DNA of 64,000 nucleotides from JAYKJB01 sp035284745 [NCBI: Candidatus Sericytochromatia bacterium] (GCA_035284745.1 JAYKIL010000024.1:62001-126000); one strand, 5' to 3'; shown: positions 16,748 to 26,135, counted from the first letter of the stretch. The notes: generated by a model not told the origin, from the letters alone. Numbers and translations are program-made.

Positions 16748-17298
16748 TGGGCTCCGAAAGAAGCGGTGGGGGCCTCCGTCCAGGCATTTCCTTGGTGGAG
16801 GTCGTTCTCGCGGTGACTATCGGCCTGACCTTAATTGGGGGCAGCGTCTACGCGTACCAGCAAACACGAAGCGCTTCCCGTGTAAAAGAAGCACAGATGG
16901 TGGTCGGCGTCGTTCAGACCAACATAGGCATGGACAAATTTCGACTGGGAGCTCCACCCCCACTGGCTGCGACCCCTTCGCCGTACCCCTCGAGCTTTGG
17001 GGTCGGGCTGAATGTTGATTCGCAAGGACGCCCCTATCATCCCCAAGGAACGGGGTCAGCTTTGCCGGCGGATCCCATCAGCGGTCTGGACACGGTGTTG
17101 CCCTTCGATTCCACCGCGACGCCGGTGCCATTGGTCTCCAACGCGCCCACGCCGCAGTGGGATAATCCTGTGTTTTTGACCGCAGGGCCGTCGCCCGGTT
17201 ATGGCCACGGCGGTTGGTTGTATGATGCGTCTACGGGCGCATTTCGCTTGAATTACTCGAATCAGCAATATCCGGCCGAGCGGCCCGGTGCGTGGTAA
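16744..17298 (+). CDS. Pilin-like protein (minor pilin)
   Basis: The 184-residue precursor has the prepilin cleavage site G|ISLVEVVLAVTIGLTLIGGS after a 14-residue leader. The first residue after cleavage is Ile rather than Phe, tolerated in minor pilins. The globular region is Pro/Thr/Ser-rich and ends with GGWLYDASTGAFRLNYSN. ATGA overlap with pilC. First of four consecutive short, tightly packed pilin-related genes. Confidence 0.82.
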   Translation: MMGSERSGGGLRPGISLVEVVLAVTIGLTLIGGSVYAYQQTRSASRVKEAQMVVGVVQTNIGMDKFRLGAPPPLAATPSPYPSSFGVGLNVDSQGRPYHPQGTGSALPADPISGLDTVLPFDSTATPVPLVSNAPTPQWDNPVFLTAGPSPGYGHGGWLYDASTGAFRLNYSNQQYPAERPGAW

Positions 17299-17836
17299 GG
17301 GTCGCGTGTTGCATATTGCTGTGTCCGGGCTCAGGGGGATTGTGAAGCGGCGGCGTACAGGCAGTGTCCTTTTGATCAGCTTGCTGTTGGCTGTGGGCCT
17401 TGCCACCATCATCGCGGGCCTGCATCTGATGCTGAAAGCGCAAATGGACCAAGCCATTCAGGTGCAAAAAATATCATTGGCTCGTTTGCAGGTCAATTAC
17501 CTGGCTGAGATGGGCGTCAACCATGTCATGTTCGAAGCCAATCGCGCGGCCAACGTGTCACTGGCCAATCCTTTTACACCCCTGGGTGCTGGTGTCGGCA
17601 GCGCCATTGCGCTTGACTTTACCCCCCGCGTGGCGATGACGCGGGATCGGGCCGGGGCCCTCGCGCGATGCGTGGTCACGCGGACGGACTCCGCAAATTT
17701 TCGCGTGGATGCGACCTTGACGGTCCCCGACGTGGGGACATTCACCCGTTCGGTGACTTTCGGCGCTGCGTATGACGCCGGGGGTGCCGGCCAACCTGCG
17801 GCCTGGGAATTGGCGCAATATGGAGTGCTTCCGTGA
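17288..17836 (+). CDS. PilX-like minor pilus assembly protein
   Basis: Up to 182 residues: basic start, then GSVLLISLLLAVGLATIIAGL, a single membrane helix with the GSVLL pattern of PilX N-terminal domains rather than a Glu5 pilin site. The rest is a beta-rich domain. The start is uncertain: GTG 17288 overlaps the previous gene, while GTG 17306 or TTG 17309 are nearer an AAGGG motif. Coupled by GTGA overlap to the next gene. PilX-like proteins act in the priming complex with other minor pilins. Confidence 0.72.
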   Translation: MRGKGRVLHIAVSGLRGIVKRRRTGSVLLISLLLAVGLATIIAGLHLMLKAQMDQAIQVQKISLARLQVNYLAEMGVNHVMFEANRAANVSLANPFTPLGAGVGSAIALDFTPRVAMTRDRAGALARCVVTRTDSANFRVDATLTVPDVGTFTRSVTFGAAYDAGGAGQPAAWELAQYGVLP

Positions 17837-18267
17837 AGACGCGTGAGGGCCGCCGTGCAGGTTTTACGCTCATCGAGGTGGCCTTTGCGGTCATCGTATT
17901 GGTGATGATGCTGTTGGCGGCGTCGGTTTATTTTCGTAATTTGTTTGTTCAATTGGACCCGAGGGGCCCTTCGGGCGGTTTGAGACGCTTTTTTGTGGCG
18001 GAGCAACTTCTGCGCGCTCAGGCGGAAGGCTTGCGCGTTTTGCCATCCATCCCTGCGGATGCTGGGGCGTGTCGACTGGTTGCCCCGCCCACGGGGACGG
18101 GTTATGCACTCTCGATCGTCCAGTCGAGGGTTGAGCCGACGGAGGTCAATGCCGAGTTATATTACATGGATATTTCTGTCGCGCATGAGGGCCAGGTCGT
18201 TTCGCAACTCTCTGTGTCGACTTTGCGCAGAAAACCGGAGGCCATCGATGAGAAGATTGGGCTCTAG
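17833..18267 (+). CDS. Pilin-like protein (minor pilin, PilV-like)
   Basis: The 144-residue precursor has a strong prepilin site: RRAG|FTLIEVAFAVIVLVMMLLA, with Glu5. A short globular region follows (AGACRLVAPPTGTGYALSIV, then ELYYMDISV). GTG start overlapping the previous stop. The size and site suggest a minor pilin that takes part in initiating the fibre. Confidence 0.82.
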   Translation: MKTREGRRAGFTLIEVAFAVIVLVMMLLAASVYFRNLFVQLDPRGPSGGLRRFFVAEQLLRAQAEGLRVLPSIPADAGACRLVAPPTGTGYALSIVQSRVEPTEVNAELYYMDISVAHEGQVVSQLSVSTLRRKPEAIDEKIGL

Positions 18268-20098
18268 CGGTTCTCGCCCCGCTTTCACGCTGTTGGAGGT
18301 GGCACTTGCGGGGGTTGCGGGCAGCATTCTATTTGCATCGGGTGTGTATTCCTTCTCAGAAGGACAACGTGCTGTGCAGGTGCTCTATCACGAGTTGATG
18401 GTGCAAAACGTGGCCCGTGACCTGCAGCAGTCCCTTGAAGGAGCGCTTCCGGCGAACTTGGCCGGAGTCGCCTCGGGCACGATGAGTCTAGAGTTGTCCG
18501 CACCCGATGCAACCCGTGCAGACTGGGGGGTGAGCGATGTGAGATTGCGCTGGAGAGATGGCGAGGACCCGGCCTCCACCACCGGTGGGATGCTCAGCAT
18601 TTCCGTGGATGCCGGGAGCACCTTTTTGCCTGCCGTGGGAATAGGAACGCGCGGCATGCTGGACCAAGCGGTCTTCGGCTACCGGCAATATGAAACGGCT
18701 TTGGAGGCACTGCCCCCCGAAACTGGTTTTACTGCTTACATTGACCCTCGTGTGAGAGAGTCCATGCTGCGCGTTTTGGCGCGACTGACGCGGGACGGCA
18801 GTGTTCCCTTGTATCTTCAAGGGGTCTGGGCGCCAAGGGTGCTTTCCTGGTCACAGTTGGACGGTTTGCTTCCGCCTGCCGGGCCGGGGGATTCGGATGC
18901 CGACGGGGTCAGTGATGCCGACGATCGATATCCGTGGGATCCGGAACGTCACACCAATGGCGTCGGGGAGTTTTTGCCCATTGTCTTCAATGAGGCCAGC
19001 GTGGATTCAACGGCTGTGGGTGCTTCTCTGAACGTGTTTGAGGGCGGTGGCAGCGGGAACTTTGGCTGGGTGACGTGGGATGGAACAGCGAATGCGACGG
19101 CGTTGGCCGGGATGTTAAGCAACCCGGCAGGCTATACGTATGTCAACCCGAATGATCCGAGCGACAACAGTTTAGAGTTGGGTGATTGGGTGACAGGGAA
19201 CACCGGTATTTCCAATGCGTCCAGTGTGCGGACCGCATTGGATGGTCATCTTGGCGCTGAAGGTATCGTACTGGTGTGGGGTGATTACACGGGCAGCGGG
19301 GGCGGTGCGGCCTACCGAACTGTGGGATATTCACGGGTGATTCTGACGGGTTATGACCTGTCAGCAAAGAATATCACGGCCACCTTTTTGGGGCGGTGTG
19401 ACCGCGATGGAAATCTGCTTCCGGGCGTGAGTAATGGCGAGGTGCCTGGAACAGTGGCCGCTCCGAGTCCCGAGGTGGTGACCGATGTGCCCGCACCCCC
19501 CTCGCCCACCCCGACGCCCAGTGTCTCATCGACTCCAACGCCAGAGGCGTCTGCAACCCCCTCGAGTGAGCCATCGGCAGAGCCCACCCCGAGCCCGTCC
19601 CCCACGCCCACCCCGACCCCGTCTCCCACCCCGCCTCCCTCTGATGAGGTGTATGGTGTGATGATCAAAGACGCGGTGTTTGCGGGTTGCACGGCAGGGT
19701 ACGAAACCAGCAATATGAGCTCGGGGGACGCTACTTGGCGGTATTGCGCGTGGAACGGCGCGACCGCCGTGACAGATTGGGCGCCGCGCTTTACCTTCCC
19801 TGGTAATTCTGGCACCTATCAACATCCCAGTGATGTGGCCGACACTCACTTGGATGTTGGTGATCCCATTACGGTGTACGATAATTGTGACAATCACGCC
19901 GATTTGATCGCGCCGCTGTCCGATGTACAGAATGAGGCCCGTGTGATTGTGGTTCCCTTGTACAGTGGTGTCTCATCAGGTGAAGCCACCATTTCTGGTT
20001 TTGCCAAAGTACAGTTGCTTTCCTACTCCCTCAATGGGAAAGACAAAATGAAGTTTCGCTTCGTAGGCACGTGCCGCTCAGACGGTTCGACCCTCTAA
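18248..20098 (+). CDS. Large prepilin-like adhesin with duplicated C-terminal domain
   Basis: The 616-residue precursor starts with a prepilin site (RPA|FTLLEVALAGVAGSILFASG). About 200 residues of pilin-like region follow. A calcium-binding-like DSDADGVSDADD run lies near residue 220. Two related domains (about 244-390 and 471-616) flank a Pro/Thr/Ser linker of some 60 residues. Both domains end alike: YSRVILTGYDLSAKNITATFLGRC and FAKVQLLSYSLNGKDKMKFRFVGTC. The ATG at 18248 overlaps the preceding gene by 20 bases. I infer a tip adhesin displayed by the pilus; the duplicated domain is not one I can name. Confidence 0.82.
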   Translation: MRRLGSSGSRPAFTLLEVALAGVAGSILFASGVYSFSEGQRAVQVLYHELMVQNVARDLQQSLEGALPANLAGVASGTMSLELSAPDATRADWGVSDVRLRWRDGEDPASTTGGMLSISVDAGSTFLPAVGIGTRGMLDQAVFGYRQYETALEALPPETGFTAYIDPRVRESMLRVLARLTRDGSVPLYLQGVWAPRVLSWSQLDGLLPPAGPGDSDADGVSDADDRYPWDPERHTNGVGEFLPIVFNEASVDSTAVGASLNVFEGGGSGNFGWVTWDGTANATALAGMLSNPAGYTYVNPNDPSDNSLELGDWVTGNTGISNASSVRTALDGHLGAEGIVLVWGDYTGSGGGAAYRTVGYSRVILTGYDLSAKNITATFLGRCDRDGNLLPGVSNGEVPGTVAAPSPEVVTDVPAPPSPTPTPSVSSTPTPEASATPSSEPSAEPTPSPSPTPTPTPSPTPPPSDEVYGVMIKDAVFAGCTAGYETSNMSSGDATWRYCAWNGATAVTDWAPRFTFPGNSGTYQHPSDVADTHLDVGDPITVYDNCDNHADLIAPLSDVQNEARVIVVPLYSGVSSGEATISGFAKVQLLSYSLNGKDKMKFRFVGTCRSDGSTL

Positions 20099-20108
20099 GG
20101 GGGGGAGG

Positions 20109-20138
20109 CCGGTGCACATTTCACCGCACGGTTTTTTT
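20109..20138 (+). terminator. Rho-independent terminator after the minor-pilin operon
   Basis: CCGGTGC (20109-20115) pairs with GCACGG (20126-20131), with one bulged G, and is followed by seven T residues (20132-20138). An alternative stem CGGTG/CACCG overlaps it. It lies 10 bases after the stop of the large prepilin gene and ends the pilC operon. Confidence 0.8.
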
Positions 20139-20198
20139 GGGCGCGATATGATGAAACGGGGGTCGCGCGGGGGCACGACCCTGGAGGAACCGTAGTTC

Positions 20199-21749
20199 GT
20201 GAAAACGAAGGCACATATCGGCCTTTATGTGAGCCCGCAAGCCATAGAGGTTGCGCAGTGCGAGTCTGCTGACGGCACCGAGGTGCGTGTCACGCGCTAT
20301 CATCGCATGGCATTGCCGGAACCCTTGGTGAACGAAGAGGGGGAGGTGCTGGACTCAAAGGCGTTGGGTGAAGCGTTGGCTTGGCTCTGGCGCGAGCACG
20401 AGTTGCCTTGCCGGCAGGTGGTGGTGGGCTTGTATGGCCGTTCCGCGATTGCGCGCCTGGTGACGTTGCCCAGCATTCCAGCGAATCAATTAAAGCAAGT
20501 GGTTCTTTCTGAAGCGGAGCAGTATGCCATTTTTCGTGAGGAAGAACCCTTGGTCGATTTCACCACCGTGGAGTCAGACACCGAGTCAACGACCGTTTTT
20601 TACGTGGCCGCTTCACAGCGTTTGATTGAAGGGTATGGACAGGCTCTCAAAGAGGCACGTTTAAACGCCGTGGCTTTTGACCTCGCGCATTTTGCCGCTT
20701 TGCGCCATATGTGCCAGGGAGGCAGCCCTCAAGATGGCGCGTGGGATGGTGTCGTGGTGATGCCTTCTCGGCTCGTGATTACGCGCTGGCAAGGGCCGAT
20801 GTTGCAAGTATGGCGGGAGGTTGCGCTCCAACTGTTTGAAATGGAAGCGAAAGAGCAGCTTTATCAAGTGATAGAGGCTGAAGTGAGTCGAACCTTGGCG
20901 GGCCAAGCGAACACCCAGCGGATGGCGTGGGTGGCGGGTCCGAGTCTGGCCGAATCGATTCGTCTGAGTCGTTTCTTTAAATCGCAGACCGACTTTGATT
21001 TTACCGCGGCGGGTCTGTCGGAGTGGCCGGCGCGTGTGAGGCCCGAGGCTCTTGAATTTATCAGTCCAGCGTGTCTCGGGCTTGCGTTGTGGGGGTTTGA
21101 GGCCGGTATCCCCAGTTTGAATCCCGGAAAAGACAGCACCCTTGGAGGGCAGTTCTGGGAGCGCCTGCAGGTTGCGGCGGCAGGCTTTAAGTTTGATAAG
21201 TCGGTGGCGGCCGCGGTGTTCGGTGTGCTGGTAGGAGCAGCCCTTGGGACAGGAGTCCCTTGGCTGTGGGCGCAAAATATACAGAACGATAGCGAGGTGC
21301 TCAAGCGCGAAAATGCTTCACTCGAGAGCATCAATGGCTCGCTGAGCGCGCAGGTCGGTGCACTTACGCGGGAGGCGGACGCGAATCAAGCGATCTTGTC
21401 GTTGATCGGTCCCCAGGCTGCGCCCAACTTGTCTGTTGACTTGCTGGCTCAAGCCGCTGACATCATCCCTGCTGAGGCTTATCTCAGTCGGGTGGCAGCA
21501 CAGAACCCCGTGCAAATCCTTTTGGAGGGGGGCAGCATTTCTCAAGCCGCAGGCTTTGCATTGGCGCGTCAGATTGGTCGCTTTAAAGAGGTGTCTCGCG
21601 TCCAAGTTCTCGACGTTCTGCGCTCGGACTCAGGAGGCTATCGTTTTCGTATCCAGACGGATCTTCATCCCTTCGAGTCGGTCCCCAGTCACTCCATTCC
21701 GCGGGTTTCGTCCGCGCTTCCATTTCACAAGAAGGAACAAGGGTCGTGA
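20199..21749 (+). CDS. pilM: PilM-PilN fusion protein
   Basis: Residues 1-300 are PilM-like, an actin-fold cytoplasmic protein: HIGLYVSPQAIEVAQCE, QVVVGLYGRSAIARLVTLP, EQYAIF and a GLALWG end. A PilN-type start then appears in the same chain (SLNPGK near 306), followed by a single membrane helix at about 335-358, a coiled coil and a ferredoxin-like periplasmic domain (IIPAEAYLSRVAAQNPVQ, then VQVLDVLRSDSGGYRF). PilM normally binds the cytoplasmic tail of a separate PilN; here they are one 516-residue chain. GTG start with GGAGG 11 bases upstream. GTGA overlap with the next gene. Confidence 0.87.
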   Translation: MKTKAHIGLYVSPQAIEVAQCESADGTEVRVTRYHRMALPEPLVNEEGEVLDSKALGEALAWLWREHELPCRQVVVGLYGRSAIARLVTLPSIPANQLKQVVLSEAEQYAIFREEEPLVDFTTVESDTESTTVFYVAASQRLIEGYGQALKEARLNAVAFDLAHFAALRHMCQGGSPQDGAWDGVVVMPSRLVITRWQGPMLQVWREVALQLFEMEAKEQLYQVIEAEVSRTLAGQANTQRMAWVAGPSLAESIRLSRFFKSQTDFDFTAAGLSEWPARVRPEALEFISPACLGLALWGFEAGIPSLNPGKDSTLGGQFWERLQVAAAGFKFDKSVAAAVFGVLVGAALGTGVPWLWAQNIQNDSEVLKRENASLESINGSLSAQVGALTREADANQAILSLIGPQAAPNLSVDLLAQAADIIPAEAYLSRVAAQNPVQILLEGGSISQAAGFALARQIGRFKEVSRVQVLDVLRSDSGGYRFRIQTDLHPFESVPSHSIPRVSSALPFHKKEQGS

Positions 21750-23320
21750 AGCGCTCGACAATAATCTTGGCGGTTTTAGGTTCTGTTTTGCTGAGCGGCG
21801 GTGCCACCACATGGTTGGTCTTGCAACCGGCCCAAGAAGCCCACCGGAAATTTGAAGAAACTCACCACAGCAAAGTGAAGCAAAAAAAGAGTTTGGAGAT
21901 TCAGGTTCAAGAGCTTCAGGCGCGCTTAAAGCAGCAGGCCATTGATACACTCACCTACTTCGATCTTCGGAAAACGGGTGATAAACGCCGCGAGATTGAA
22001 CGAAAAACGGTTGAAACCCTCGCAACTTTGACAGAGATTTTCAACGACCGGCATATGGTCGTGCAGACCGTGCTGCCTAAGGCGGAGGTCACGGGTTTCA
22101 AAAAGCCCATTCCGACCCCCTCTCCAGTATCAGACCCTGTGGCCTCGGTGGCGGTTTCGTCTTCGCCGCCTTCCACTGTCGTCACGCCCCCTCCAGCTTC
22201 CCTGCTCCATAAGTCGTTTCAGGTGGTTGTTCGGGGCGAGTATGAAGACATTGTTGAGGCCTTGCAAGAAATTGAAGCACTTCCCAAAGCCATCAGTATT
22301 AATCAATATGAGGTGGCCTGGGTGCGGCAACCGGGTGAGGCAGCAGATAAAGAGGATGCGACGCTGTCTGCGTCTGCGTTGGAACTCCGCTTTGAATTCT
22401 CGATCACTTTTTTGTTGGATGCGCCGTCCTCAGCATCGGTATCGTCACGGGTTCCGCAAACCGGGGATTCCTGGTTTGACGTGTTATGCGGGTTATTAGT
22501 CCTTCCTGCGGAAGCCGCCGAACTCGACGCCCCTTCGGTGTCATCACCGCCGGTTCCGATTACAGAACCCTCTTCGTCGCCTTCGCTGGAGAGAGGGTCT
22601 GTGTTACCCGTGGCGGAGGCCACCCCGGCGACCGCCGCCAAAGACGTTTCATCTTCGCCCGCGGCCCCTCTGTCACCGGCGACGGAAGAGGTGCCCTCCG
22701 CCCGCCCCTCGCCCTCCCCCATTGTCGAATGGGGCCATGCAGCCCCGACGGCGACCCCGCGGTCGGTTCGGCGGGTTCGTTCTCGGGTACGTCCTCGGGT
22801 GCGTCGTTCACCCCCTGTGCGTTCGCGCATGCGTTCGGTCTCCTTCGGACAGCCGCATCAAGCCCGCCGGGGAGTTCCTTCGGCCCCGGCTGCTACGCCA
22901 ACTCCTGTCAGCCCCAATTCCGCCGCCTCACAGACCCAGGTGATTGAACAAGAACCCAGTTTGAGACGTGCTTTCGGCGGGGCCTATCACTTTCCGATTT
23001 CGCGCGATGTGGTGTCAGGCCGGCGCAATCCTTTCGTGCCGTTGATGTTTGCGGCGTCTCGGAAAGAGTCCATTTCCCCGGACGCGCAGGTGCCGTCGCC
23101 TCCTCAATTACCCGGTGCGGCCTCGAGCGATGCCTATGTGCTGGGGGGCGTTTTGCTGGGAGGAGGGGCGCCGATGGCTGTTATTCAAGTGGGTGAGGAC
23201 ACTCTGACAGTGGGTATACAGGGCGTATTGCCCGGCGGCGCTCGCGTCGTGGCGATTTCTTCTGATTATGTGGTGTTGGATGTTTCTGGGCGACGAATTA
23301 CCCTGAAACTTCCTCGATAA
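21746..23320 (+). CDS. pilO: PilO-like protein with C-terminal PilP-like domain
   Basis: The 524-residue protein begins with a membrane helix (about residues 5-25), a coiled coil, and a ferredoxin-like domain (SFQVVVRGEYEDIVEALQEI) typical of PilO. A long Pro/Ser/Ala/Arg-rich region (about 240-395) follows. The C-terminus (RRNPFVPLM near 425, then YVLGGVLLGGGAPMAVIQVG and VVLDVSGRRITLKL) looks like the PilP/GspC homology-region fold that docks the secretin. So the alignment complex is encoded by two fused genes instead of four. GTG start coupled to the PilM-PilN gene. The PilP assignment is weaker than PilO. Confidence 0.8.
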   Translation: MKRSTIILAVLGSVLLSGGATTWLVLQPAQEAHRKFEETHHSKVKQKKSLEIQVQELQARLKQQAIDTLTYFDLRKTGDKRREIERKTVETLATLTEIFNDRHMVVQTVLPKAEVTGFKKPIPTPSPVSDPVASVAVSSSPPSTVVTPPPASLLHKSFQVVVRGEYEDIVEALQEIEALPKAISINQYEVAWVRQPGEAADKEDATLSASALELRFEFSITFLLDAPSSASVSSRVPQTGDSWFDVLCGLLVLPAEAAELDAPSVSSPPVPITEPSSSPSLERGSVLPVAEATPATAAKDVSSSPAAPLSPATEEVPSARPSPSPIVEWGHAAPTATPRSVRRVRSRVRPRVRRSPPVRSRMRSVSFGQPHQARRGVPSAPAATPTPVSPNSAASQTQVIEQEPSLRRAFGGAYHFPISRDVVSGRRNPFVPLMFAASRKESISPDAQVPSPPQLPGAASSDAYVLGGVLLGGGAPMAVIQVGEDTLTVGIQGVLPGGARVVAISSDYVVLDVSGRRITLKLPR

Positions 23321-23378
23321 GGGCCGCGAATTTGTCGAGGAACTCCCGCTTGAATATGCTGATTCGCGGAGGCGCTTG

Positions 23379-25124
23379 ATGGCCTCTCAGACGGATATTC
23401 TGCCCAGTGATAAGATTGGCGACTGGTTGGTCAGCCTGGGGATGGTGACGCGCCGCCAACTGGCTGCGGCGCTTGAACTGTCCGAGGCCAAGGCTTGCGA
23501 CCTTCAGCAGGCGCTTCTGGACCAGCGCTTCGTGACGGCTGAGGAGTTGAACGGGGCCTCTCGTTTGCAGCGCTTGTTATCGAGTGTGGGGGCTTTGGCC
23601 GAGTTTCCCGTTGAAGAAGATGTTTTGCCACTCATTCCCGAGCCCGTTGCTCGTCAGAAGGCGGTTTTGCCGCTCATGAAAGTGGGAGAACGCTTGGCCG
23701 TCGTATATGGACGGGAAGCGAGCGGCACCGTCCGAGACCACGATGTGAAATTGCTGGACCAAGTGTCTCATTTGACGGGTTTGTTGGTCGTGGGGGTGGG
23801 CCTGAGCCGAGAGTTGGTGTTGGATGCCATTGACCCTATCTACGGCAGAAACTCCGCCAAGGGGCTTATGGATGCCGCTTTAAAGCTGAGTGGCACCTTG
23901 GGCGAGAGCCGGGTGAAAGAGGCCTCTGCCATTGACCGCCCGAGTGAAGACGGGGATGCTCCCATTGTAGAGCTCGTGAATCAAATTTTGGGCAAGGCCA
24001 TCGACTCAGGGGCCTCAGACCTTCACCTCGAGCCTTTTGAGCAGAAACTCGAGGCGCGTTTGCGGATTGACGGCGTGTTGCACACCGTGATGGTTTTTCC
24101 GAAGCAAGTGGAGTCTGCTGTCATCAGCCGGGTGAAGATTCTCTGTGATATGAATATCGCTGAGCGCCGCCGACCTCAGGATGGTCGTTTTTCAGTCCGG
24201 CATCAGGGCCAGAAGATCGATTTTCGCGTGGCGGTCATTGCCTGTCACTGGGGTGAAAAGGTGGTGATGCGATTATTGCGGCCCAAGACCATCTCATTGG
24301 GGCTTGAGGCTTTGGGGTTCTCAACGGACGATCTGACCCGCTTGACGCCGTACATCAATGCGCCCAATGGCATTATGCTCGTCACGGGTCCAACGGGCTC
24401 GGGAAAAACATCGACATTGTATGCCTCGCTTGCGGCCATGGATAAACACTCCGATTCTATTGTGACCATTGAAGACCCGGTCGAATTTCCCGTGGAAGGG
24501 ATCACGCAAATACAGGCCAACGCGAAAATTGGATTGACGTTTGCGGCCGCACTGCGAACCATCCTGCGATTGGACCCCGATACCATCATGTTGGGTGAGA
24601 TTCGGGACAAAGAGACGGGTGAGATAGCGATTGAAGCAGCGCTCACGGGTCATATGGTGTTGTCCACCTTGCATACCAATTCGACGGTGGAAACCGTCGG
24701 GCGCCTGATTGATATGGGGATACCCCCCTACATGGTGTCTGCCACATTGCTGTGCGTGGTGGCGCAACGATTGGTGAGGAAAATATGCCGCGGATGTTAC
24801 CAAGAATACCCCGCTGATCGCGAAGAAAAGGCATTTCTCGGTAAGTTGCCCGGGGAGGCCATCACGCTTGCGCGGGGCGCCGGTTGTGAAATATGCAATG
24901 GGACTGGTTTTAAGGGACAGCTAGGTGTCTTTGAAATTCTCGAGGTCACGCGGCGGATCAAAGAACTGATTAATCAGCAGGCTTCATCCATCGCGATGCT
25001 GGATGCCGCGTGTGAGGGAGGTATGTTGACCCTCTTGGATGATGGTAAACGGAAGGTGCTTGCGCGCCAGACCAGCGTGGATGAGATTGTGCGCGTTCTG
25101 GGCAGTGGCCTGAAGGACGAGTGA
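23379..25124 (+). CDS. pilB: Type IV pilus assembly ATPase PilB
   Basis: Hexameric motor for pilus extension. The 581-residue protein has an MshEN-like N-terminus (KIGDWLVSLGMVTRRQLAAA), then GPTGSGKTSTLYA (Walker A, about 337), an Asp box, LDPDTIMLGEIRDKET (Walker B) and HTNSTVETVGRL (His box). A tetracysteine zinc motif is present (CRGC near 469, CEIC near 503). ATG 23379 is chosen over TTG 23376 because GGAGG lies 6 bases upstream. No retraction ATPase (PilT) is seen in the window. Confidence 0.95.
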   Translation: MASQTDILPSDKIGDWLVSLGMVTRRQLAAALELSEAKACDLQQALLDQRFVTAEELNGASRLQRLLSSVGALAEFPVEEDVLPLIPEPVARQKAVLPLMKVGERLAVVYGREASGTVRDHDVKLLDQVSHLTGLLVVGVGLSRELVLDAIDPIYGRNSAKGLMDAALKLSGTLGESRVKEASAIDRPSEDGDAPIVELVNQILGKAIDSGASDLHLEPFEQKLEARLRIDGVLHTVMVFPKQVESAVISRVKILCDMNIAERRRPQDGRFSVRHQGQKIDFRVAVIACHWGEKVVMRLLRPKTISLGLEALGFSTDDLTRLTPYINAPNGIMLVTGPTGSGKTSTLYASLAAMDKHSDSIVTIEDPVEFPVEGITQIQANAKIGLTFAAALRTILRLDPDTIMLGEIRDKETGEIAIEAALTGHMVLSTLHTNSTVETVGRLIDMGIPPYMVSATLLCVVAQRLVRKICRGCYQEYPADREEKAFLGKLPGEAITLARGAGCEICNGTGFKGQLGVFEILEVTRRIKELINQQASSIAMLDAACEGGMLTLLDDGKRKVLARQTSVDEIVRVLGSGLKDE

Positions 25125-25137
25125 ACCCGGAAGGGGC

Positions 25138-26130
25138 TCAATGTGAGCCAAACACGCGGGCTGCTACCCGCGCGAAAAAGCCGGTCGCCGCTTCACGAGG
25201 TGTTTCGCTTTCAATGGGATCAATCAACAGGCTCGCCAGCATGTTGATGCGGCGTGTTGAGGGGCCGTAGGGGAACGCGCGAAAAAACGGCTGTTGCTGC
25301 AGCACCGAGCGACTGACTTGCGGATCTTTTTCGATATGGGTCAGGAAGGAAACATCAATTTCCAAAAACCGATCGACGATCATGATCAGTTTCTGTGCCA
25401 CGGCCCGCGCTTCTTGCTCTGACTCGGCCATGTTAATGATGAGACGGACCTGCGCCAATGGGTTGTGCTGATCGATCGACTTAATCAAGCCATAGGCATC
25501 GGTAATCGCGGTTGGCTCGGGGGTTGTCACCACCAAAACCTCGTGGGCTGCCAAAACAAAGTTCAAGACCCCGCGGCTGATGCCCGCACCCGTGTCTACC
25601 AGTATAAAGTCTGCACGGTCCTCTAAAATGGCCATTTGTCGTATGAAACCATTCAGTTTGTCTTGGTCCAGGTCGGCCAATTCGTGGATGCCGGAGCCCC
25701 CGGGCACAATCTGAAGATGGTCACTGATGGGCAGTAGAACGTCATCAAGAGACTTGCGCCCCGCAATGACATCTCCCAAGTGAGCCTTGGGTGAGACGCC
25801 CAGGATGACATCGACGTTGGCCATGCCAAGGTCAGCATCGAACAAAACGGTTCGCTTTTCGCGCTTCGCCAAGGCGAGCGCGAGGTTGACAGTGATGTTG
25901 GTTTTTCCCACGCCGCCTTTTCCGCTGGTGACCACGATGACGCGGGCGGGGGATGTTAACGGCAAAGCAGGGACCGTACTCATCGCAACAGAGGCAATCG
26001 TTGGCGTCCCTGTGACTTCCTCGGTCTCGGCACCCCAACGGATGGACTCTGCCGCATTGTCGACGGCCGCCCCCGCAGCCTTGGGAATATGCCGCATGAG
26101 CTCTCGCAGGCGCTTTGCTTGGTCACTCAT
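25138..26130 (-). CDS. flhG: Flagellar number regulator FlhG (MinD-like ATPase)
   Basis: MinD/ParA-family ATPase that limits flagellar number with FlhF. The 330-residue product has an N-terminal extension with RLRELMRH (comparable to the activating DQAxxLR helix), then VTSGKGGVGKTNITVNLALA (deviant Walker A), VLFDADLGMANVDVILG and VDTGAGI. ATG start. It is 5 bases downstream of flhF, last gene of the leftward motility block, and converges with pilB across a small GGCTCA/TGAGCC hairpin. Confidence 0.94.
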   Translation of the reverse strand: MSDQAKRLRELMRHIPKAAGAAVDNAAESIRWGAETEEVTGTPTIASVAMSTVPALPLTSPARVIVVTSGKGGVGKTNITVNLALALAKREKRTVLFDADLGMANVDVILGVSPKAHLGDVIAGRKSLDDVLLPISDHLQIVPGGSGIHELADLDQDKLNGFIRQMAILEDRADFILVDTGAGISRGVLNFVLAAHEVLVVTTPEPTAITDAYGLIKSIDQHNPLAQVRLIINMAESEQEARAVAQKLIMIVDRFLEIDVSFLTHIEKDPQVSRSVLQQQPFFRAFPYGPSTRRINMLASLLIDPIESETPREAATGFFARVAARVFGSH

Positions 26131-26135
26131 CTCTG

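Noticed and set aside
19550-19640. Pro/Thr/Ser codon repeat as a possible DNA repeat element or CRISPR.
   Set aside because: The repetition is in-frame low-complexity protein linker, without regular repeat-spacer structure.
19460-19650. Long minus-strand frames rich in Gly and Val opposite the Pro/Thr-rich linker of the large prepilin.
   Set aside because: They are the antisense reading of the repetitive linker codons and have no independent support.
22300-22830. Open frames on both strands in the Pro/Ser/Arg-rich region of the PilO-PilP-like gene.
   Set aside because: Low-complexity coding sequence keeps other frames open. The PilO frame is continuous and has matching domains on both sides.
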